Source: Streptomyces sp. AC550_RSS872 (GTDB lineage: Bacteria > Actinomycetota > Actinomycetes > Streptomycetales > Streptomycetaceae). From it: a stretch of 64,000 bases of DNA. This document shows, piece after piece, positions 60,386 to 64,000 of the stretch. The stretch is from positions 80,014 through 144,013 of the forward strand of contig NZ_JAGMUL010000092.1 in the NCBI RefSeq assembly GCF_019049285.1, written 5' to 3'. The notes below the pieces were generated by a model, which worked only from the letters and a program-made list of their open reading frames with translations, was not told the DNA's origin and did not search any database. Position 1 is the stretch's first letter; each line of letters starts with the position of its first letter. The translations under genes and the position numbers were made by a program.

Positions 60386-60639
60386 TCCGCTCGCGTGGTC
60401 GGCGGGGTTCGAACAGCATGCTGATTCGGGTGAGTTGGCCGGTCGGCAGGCATGGAAGAAGGGTCTCTTGGTAGCTCGCGGTTGTCGAGTCCAGCGAGAG
60501 GCAAGAGGCCCTCTTGTCGAAGTGTCGCGTGGTCAGCGTTGCCGGGTCCAGTCCGTCCACTCCTGGGTGTGACTGTCTCGCCCACAGGTTCGGGAACGCG
60601 GCCGACCGGCCGGATCGTCGGCCCCGATACGGCTCGGAT

Positions 60640-60945
60640 ATGAGCGATGCCGAGTGGTTCCTGGTGCGGGATCTGCTGCCGGTTCCGGGTTGGCTGGCGG
60701 GTCGGGGCGGCCGTCCGGAAGGCTACTGCCACCGGCAGATGATCGACGCAGTGCGTTATGTCGTCGACAACGGCATCAAGTGGCGGGCGATGCCCGCGGA
60801 CTTCCCGCCCTGGCCTCGGGTGTATGCCTTCTTTGCCCGCTGGCGGGATACGGGCTGGTGAGCGAACTGCATGAACGCCTGCACCAGGCGGTCCGCCGTG
60901 CACCGGAGCCGAGTGCGGCGGTCATCGATTCCCAGTCGATGAAGG
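60640..60945 (+). pseudogene. IS5-family transposase, N-terminal piece
   Basis: SDAEWFLVRDLLP, VDNGIKWRAMPADFPPWPRV and AFFARWRDTGW in one frame, then LHERLHQAVRRAPEPSAAVI and DSQSMKG in another, with the first catalytic Asp in IDSQS. It is cut at about 60945 and joined to an IS110 piece. Confidence 0.7.
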
Positions 60946-61115
60946 GGGAATTGCTGCGGCCCGGCGACGAAGTCGCCGTCGATCTGCGCATTCTCACCGG
61001 CCGTCGCCTCGACCTGGTCCACGACCGCACCCGTCAGATCAACCGGCTGCGCGAACAACTCCTACAGATCTTCCCGGCCTTGGAGCGTGCCCTGCCGCGC
61101 AAGGGCCGCGCGTCC
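60946..61115 (+). pseudogene. IS110-family transposase internal fragment
   Basis: Codons VAVDLRILTGRRLDLVHDRT and RQINRLREQLLQIFPALERA are the helical region after the RuvC domain of an IS110-family transposase. It is fused to the preceding IS5 piece in the same frame. Confidence 0.65.
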
Positions 61116-61269
61116 AGGTCGGTGGTTTTCGTGTGTCCCGAGGATGGCTGCGGCCTCCGGGCACAGGGTGATCTCGCTGGCGTACGTGACGGCCGCGGGG
61201 TCGGCGACCGGCTCATGCCGTACCTCGTCTCGGTCGGCCCGCCGTCGACGCGCTCCCAGTCCAGCGCGG

Positions 61270-61540
61270 ACGATCCCGTCAGCGCCCCGACGTCCTCTAC
61301 GCCGACGGCGGTTACGACCACAACCTCTACCGCCACCAGATCCATGCGCTGGGCATCCGCCCGCTCATCCCCCGGCGCGGCACCGAGCACGGAAGCGGCC
61401 GGGGCAAGAACCGCTGGGTCGTCGACGCGGCCTTCGCGCTTCTGCGCTGGTTCTGACGACTGCGTATCCGCTGGGAATCCGCGCCGACATCCACCAGGCC
61501 TTCCTCACCCTCGGCTGCGCAATCATCTGCTGACGGTGCT
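61270..61540 (+). pseudogene. IS5-family transposase, C-terminal piece
   Basis: Codons RPDVLYADGGYDHNLYRHQI, RPLIPRRGTEHGSGRGKNRW and VVDAAFALLRWF, then TGA (where CGA or CGC is usual), RLRIRWE, and after a one-base slip RADIHQAFLTLGCAIIC. It is probably the other half of the element beginning at 60640, interrupted by the IS110 piece and about 150 bases of unknown DNA. Confidence 0.7.
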
Positions 61541-61565
61541 TCAAAAAGAAGTGCTGATCTGAGCC

Positions 61566-62543
61566 TCAGCCCGAACCGCCGACCAGTGCCTCGCCGAGCG
61601 GGGTGCGGCGGTAGAGCACCGACCGTCCGGACCGGGCGCGGACGAGCAGCCCCGCGCCTCGCAGGATGGCGAGGTGGTCGCCTACCGCGCCGGGTGCCAT
61701 GGCGAGGCTTCGGGCGAGGTGGCTGGTACTGGCCGGGGCGTCCAGCGCCAACAGCAGCCGGGCTCGGGCCCGGCCGACCAGAGCGGTCAGCGCGTCCGGT
61801 TGGGGAACAGTCTCCTGTTCGCCCCACAGGGCGGCGGTGCCGCGGGCCGGATAGACCAAGGTCCTGGGCCAGGGGTCTTCCAGGTGGGCGGCGATATTCC
61901 CGACGAAGACAGAAGGGATCAGCAACAGCCCGTCGCCGGCGAGGCGGACGGTTCCGCCTCGGAAGAAGCCGAGCTCGATACCGCCGGCGCGCCAGGCGAT
62001 GCCCGGGTGCAGGCTCTCGATGGTCGTGGCCCATCCGTGTTCGCCGATCACACCCACCCGGTGCACGACATCGCGTTCACAGATCGCGCGCAGTTGCGGC
62101 CAGTCCGCGGCGAGCAGCTCGTGCCACGCCTGGTCCATCGCCTCGGCGATCCTGGAGACGGCGTCCGTGGAGTCCAGCACTGCGCGTACGCGGGGATCAC
62201 GGGCGGACGGGCCGGTCGCGGTGGTGGCGAATTCGTGGCGGGCCGCTTCCAGCGGTGTGGCCCTGATCAGGGCCAGGTCGTCTGCCCAGGTCTGGTTGAG
62301 GCCGCGCGGGGGCGGGGCGACGAAGTTCGGTCCTGATTGAGGGCTGTGCAGGGCGAGGACGGCGTCCAGTTCGGTCTCACGGCGAAGCCGTTCAAAGGCC
62401 GGCAGGAGCCGGGCGGCCCAGGCTCGCGGCAGCGGCCGGTCTTGACCGGCGAGCGAGCGCAGCAGTAGGCAGAGGTCCATCGCGGGCGACAGTGCGAAGC
62501 GGCTGCGCAGCAGGTCCTCGACGGAGACTTCGAAGCGGAGCAC
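61566..62543 (-). CDS. ArsR-like winged-helix regulator (DUF5937 type)
   Basis: A 325-residue regulator with a large N-terminal domain (LRFEVSVEDLLRSRFALSPA onward) and a C-terminal winged helix: VGRARARLLLALDAPASTSH, LAMAPGAVGDHLAILRGAGLL and RSGRSVLYRRTPLG. This layout is common in actinomycete ArsR-superfamily proteins that sense small molecules rather than metals. It is divergent from an MFS transporter gene and probably controls it. The 89-base spacer would contain both promoters. Confidence 0.8.
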   Translation of the reverse strand: MLRFEVSVEDLLRSRFALSPAMDLCLLLRSLAGQDRPLPRAWAARLLPAFERLRRETELDAVLALHSPQSGPNFVAPPPRGLNQTWADDLALIRATPLEAARHEFATTATGPSARDPRVRAVLDSTDAVSRIAEAMDQAWHELLAADWPQLRAICERDVVHRVGVIGEHGWATTIESLHPGIAWRAGGIELGFFRGGTVRLAGDGLLLIPSVFVGNIAAHLEDPWPRTLVYPARGTAALWGEQETVPQPDALTALVGRARARLLLALDAPASTSHLARSLAMAPGAVGDHLAILRGAGLLVRARSGRSVLYRRTPLGEALVGGSG

Positions 62544-62632
62544 CCTGTCATGCTACCGCCGGACGTCTGTTCCGATTCGTCCAGCGACGAATCATTGGTG
62601 AGTGGCGTGGGCGCCCGGCGAGGCTGCGCGTC

Positions 62633-63949
62633 ATGACCCCAACCGCCGAAACCGCGCAGGGCAACCACCGTGCCACGTACCGGGAGGTGCTGGCCGAGCC
62701 GCGATTCCGGCTGCTCTTCTCGACCCGCGCCGTCGCGATCACCGCGGGCTCGCTGCGGATCACCACGTTCTCGGTGCTGGTCTTCGCGGCCACCGGCTCC
62801 GCGCTGTTGAGCGCACTGGCCTTCGGCATCGGCTTTCTCCCGCAGTTGTTCGGCTCGCTGCTGCTGGGCTCACTGGCCGACCAACTGCCGCCCCGTGCCC
62901 TCATCGCCGGCGGCTACGCCTTGGAGGGCGCCGCCGCCCTGTTGCTCGCCCTGGTGCGGATGCCGATCGCGGCAAGCCTCGGTGTCGTGGCGCTGGTCGC
63001 CCTCGCCACACCGGTGTTCGGCGGCGCGTCGAGTCGGCTGGTCGCGCAGTGGCTGGAGGGCGACGCCTATGTGCTGGGCCGTTCACTGAACAACATCGCC
63101 TCCTCTGGCGCGCAATTGTTCGGTCTGGCACTGGGAGGTGCGGTCGTCGCGGTACTCGGCCCGCACCGGGCGCTCGCGGTGAGCGCCGCGCTCTACCTCG
63201 GCTGCGCGCTAGCTATCCGCATCCGGCTACCCCGGCTGGAGCCGGGAGAGTTCGGCGGCACAACCGGTGGCGCTCGGGGCGACGGCGGAGCCGTCCGGGC
63301 AAGCCTGCACGGTGCCGGCCTGCTGCTGCGCGGAGACACGGTGCGACGACTGATGCTGGCCCAGTGGCTACCGCCCGCGTCCGTAGCGGGCGCGGAAGGT
63401 CTGATCGTCGCCTACGCGGGAGGGCGCCACTTCGCGCCCGGCTGGTACGCGGTGCTGATGGGCTGTCTGCCGGTCGGCATGCTCGTCGGTGACCTGCTGG
63501 TGGGTCGACTGCTACGGCCACCGACACGAGAGCGACTGGTAGTCCCGTTGATTGCGCTGACGGGACTGCCGCTGGTCGGCTTCGCTGCCGAGCCCGGAGT
63601 GGGCGTCTCGTCCTGTCTGCTGCTGCTCTGCGGCTTCGGATTGGCCTACGGTCTCGGCCTGCAACGGCCGTTCCTGGACGCCCTGCCGCAGGATGGCCAG
63701 GGCCAGGCCTTCGGTCTGCTCGGCTCCGGCAGCATGACGCTGCAGGGCGTCGGGCCGGTCTGCTTCGGCTCGGTGGCCGCAGGCATCGGAACAGGCGGCG
63801 CCATCGCCCTGGCAGGCGGCGCGGCGGTGCTTACCGCCGGCTGGCTTCTCACCTGGCACCCGTCCACCTCCCCGGTTCCCGTCCCGAACTACTCAACGGG
63901 ATCAGAGAACGGCACCGAACAGCATGCGCGTAGTTCTCCCGCGCAGTAA
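62633..63949 (+). CDS. MFS transporter
   Basis: A 438-residue permease of the MFS_1/enterobactin-exporter-like type with about twelve TM segments. Typical parts are FRLLFSTRAVAITAGSLRIT, LFGSLLLGSLADQLPPRALI (loop motif A-like), and ALPQDGQGQAFGLLGSGSMT. I chose the ATG at 62633 because upstream codons lack hydrophobic or MFS features. It is likely a drug or metabolite exporter controlled by the divergent ArsR-like regulator. The C-terminal 30 residues are polar and probably cytoplasmic. Confidence 0.85.
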   Translation: MTPTAETAQGNHRATYREVLAEPRFRLLFSTRAVAITAGSLRITTFSVLVFAATGSALLSALAFGIGFLPQLFGSLLLGSLADQLPPRALIAGGYALEGAAALLLALVRMPIAASLGVVALVALATPVFGGASSRLVAQWLEGDAYVLGRSLNNIASSGAQLFGLALGGAVVAVLGPHRALAVSAALYLGCALAIRIRLPRLEPGEFGGTTGGARGDGGAVRASLHGAGLLLRGDTVRRLMLAQWLPPASVAGAEGLIVAYAGGRHFAPGWYAVLMGCLPVGMLVGDLLVGRLLRPPTRERLVVPLIALTGLPLVGFAAEPGVGVSSCLLLLCGFGLAYGLGLQRPFLDALPQDGQGQAFGLLGSGSMTLQGVGPVCFGSVAAGIGTGGAIALAGGAAVLTAGWLLTWHPSTSPVPVPNYSTGSENGTEQHARSSPAQ

Positions 63950-64000
63950 CCGTCGCAGGCCGGGCAGGCCGCGAGCCGTCACGCACCCCACCCCCGCCCC

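Noticed and set aside
1..64000. tRNA, rRNA or replication-origin signatures
   Set aside because: No cloverleaf with a CCA-type end, rRNA sequence or DnaA-box cluster was seen by eye; a covariance search was not possible.

Overview
The window looks like an accessory region of a Streptomyces-type actinomycete. It is strongly GC-rich, uses GTG and TTG starts freely, and carries actinomycete families: CadI/ArsI, ArsR, MerR, LodA/LodB and actinomycete or actinophage wall-binding modules. It is crowded with insertion-sequence (IS) debris. About a third of the loci are broken by single-base indels, nonsense codons, truncations or IS insertions, as expected near chromosome arms or on a large plasmid. 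I see no rRNA, tRNA, CRISPR array or replication origin.

Layout. 0-11.6 kb: a metal(loid) resistance island. It holds an MFS exporter, a CadI/ArsI-like enzyme and an FAD oxidoreductase facing a frameshifted ArsO-like flavoprotein and an ArsR; a DinB-fold protein; a Cys-rich protein with MerR and a frameshifted MerT-like membrane protein; YnfA; then ArsO-like, aquaglyceroporin and ArsR genes divergent from arsC and a broken trxB; and a methyltransferase. 11.7-19.7 kb: mobile DNA (IS21, tyrosine recombinase, IS5, an IS701-family element with long inverted repeats, an IS110 remnant). 19.7-23.6 kb: a LodA/LodB pair (quinoprotein oxidase plus its flavoprotein partner), a stand-alone Lrp/AsnC ligand domain and a GNAT remnant. 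23.8-30.3 kb: nested ISs interleaved with four small LysM or peptidoglycan-binding proteins, three with apparently leaderless promoters. 31.7-39.3 kb: an unusual group of an S41 peptidase, a trypsin-like peptidase fused to a DNA/RNA non-specific nuclease, a multi-TM protein and a large SGNH hydrolase. 39.6-45 kb: a DHFR-fold protein, a lipoprotein esterase, an ISL3 wreck and a DUF3291 protein. 45.8-53.9 kb: two large unrecognised proteins, then a tightly coupled set of a small hydrophobic protein, a GMC oxidoreductase, a heme peroxidase of the alpha-dioxygenase type and a truncated patatin. 54-61.6 kb: a mosaic of gene fragments around an intact IS5-family copy and a six-repeat beta-propeller-like protein. 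61.6-64 kb: an ArsR-like regulator divergent from an MFS transporter.

How the genes work together. The ars genes give a coherent route: uptake or efflux through AqpS and MFS, arsenate reduction by ArsC with thioredoxin, flavoprotein and CadI/ArsI chemistry on organic or trivalent arsenic, and ArsR control through shared operator-like boxes. The 49.5-53.9 kb set reads as a lipid-oxidation module (lipase, fatty-acid oxygenase, alcohol oxidase), but its peroxidase has Arg where the distal heme His is expected and its lipase is cut short. The protease-nuclease locus at 31.7-39.3 kb is the best candidate for an undescribed system.
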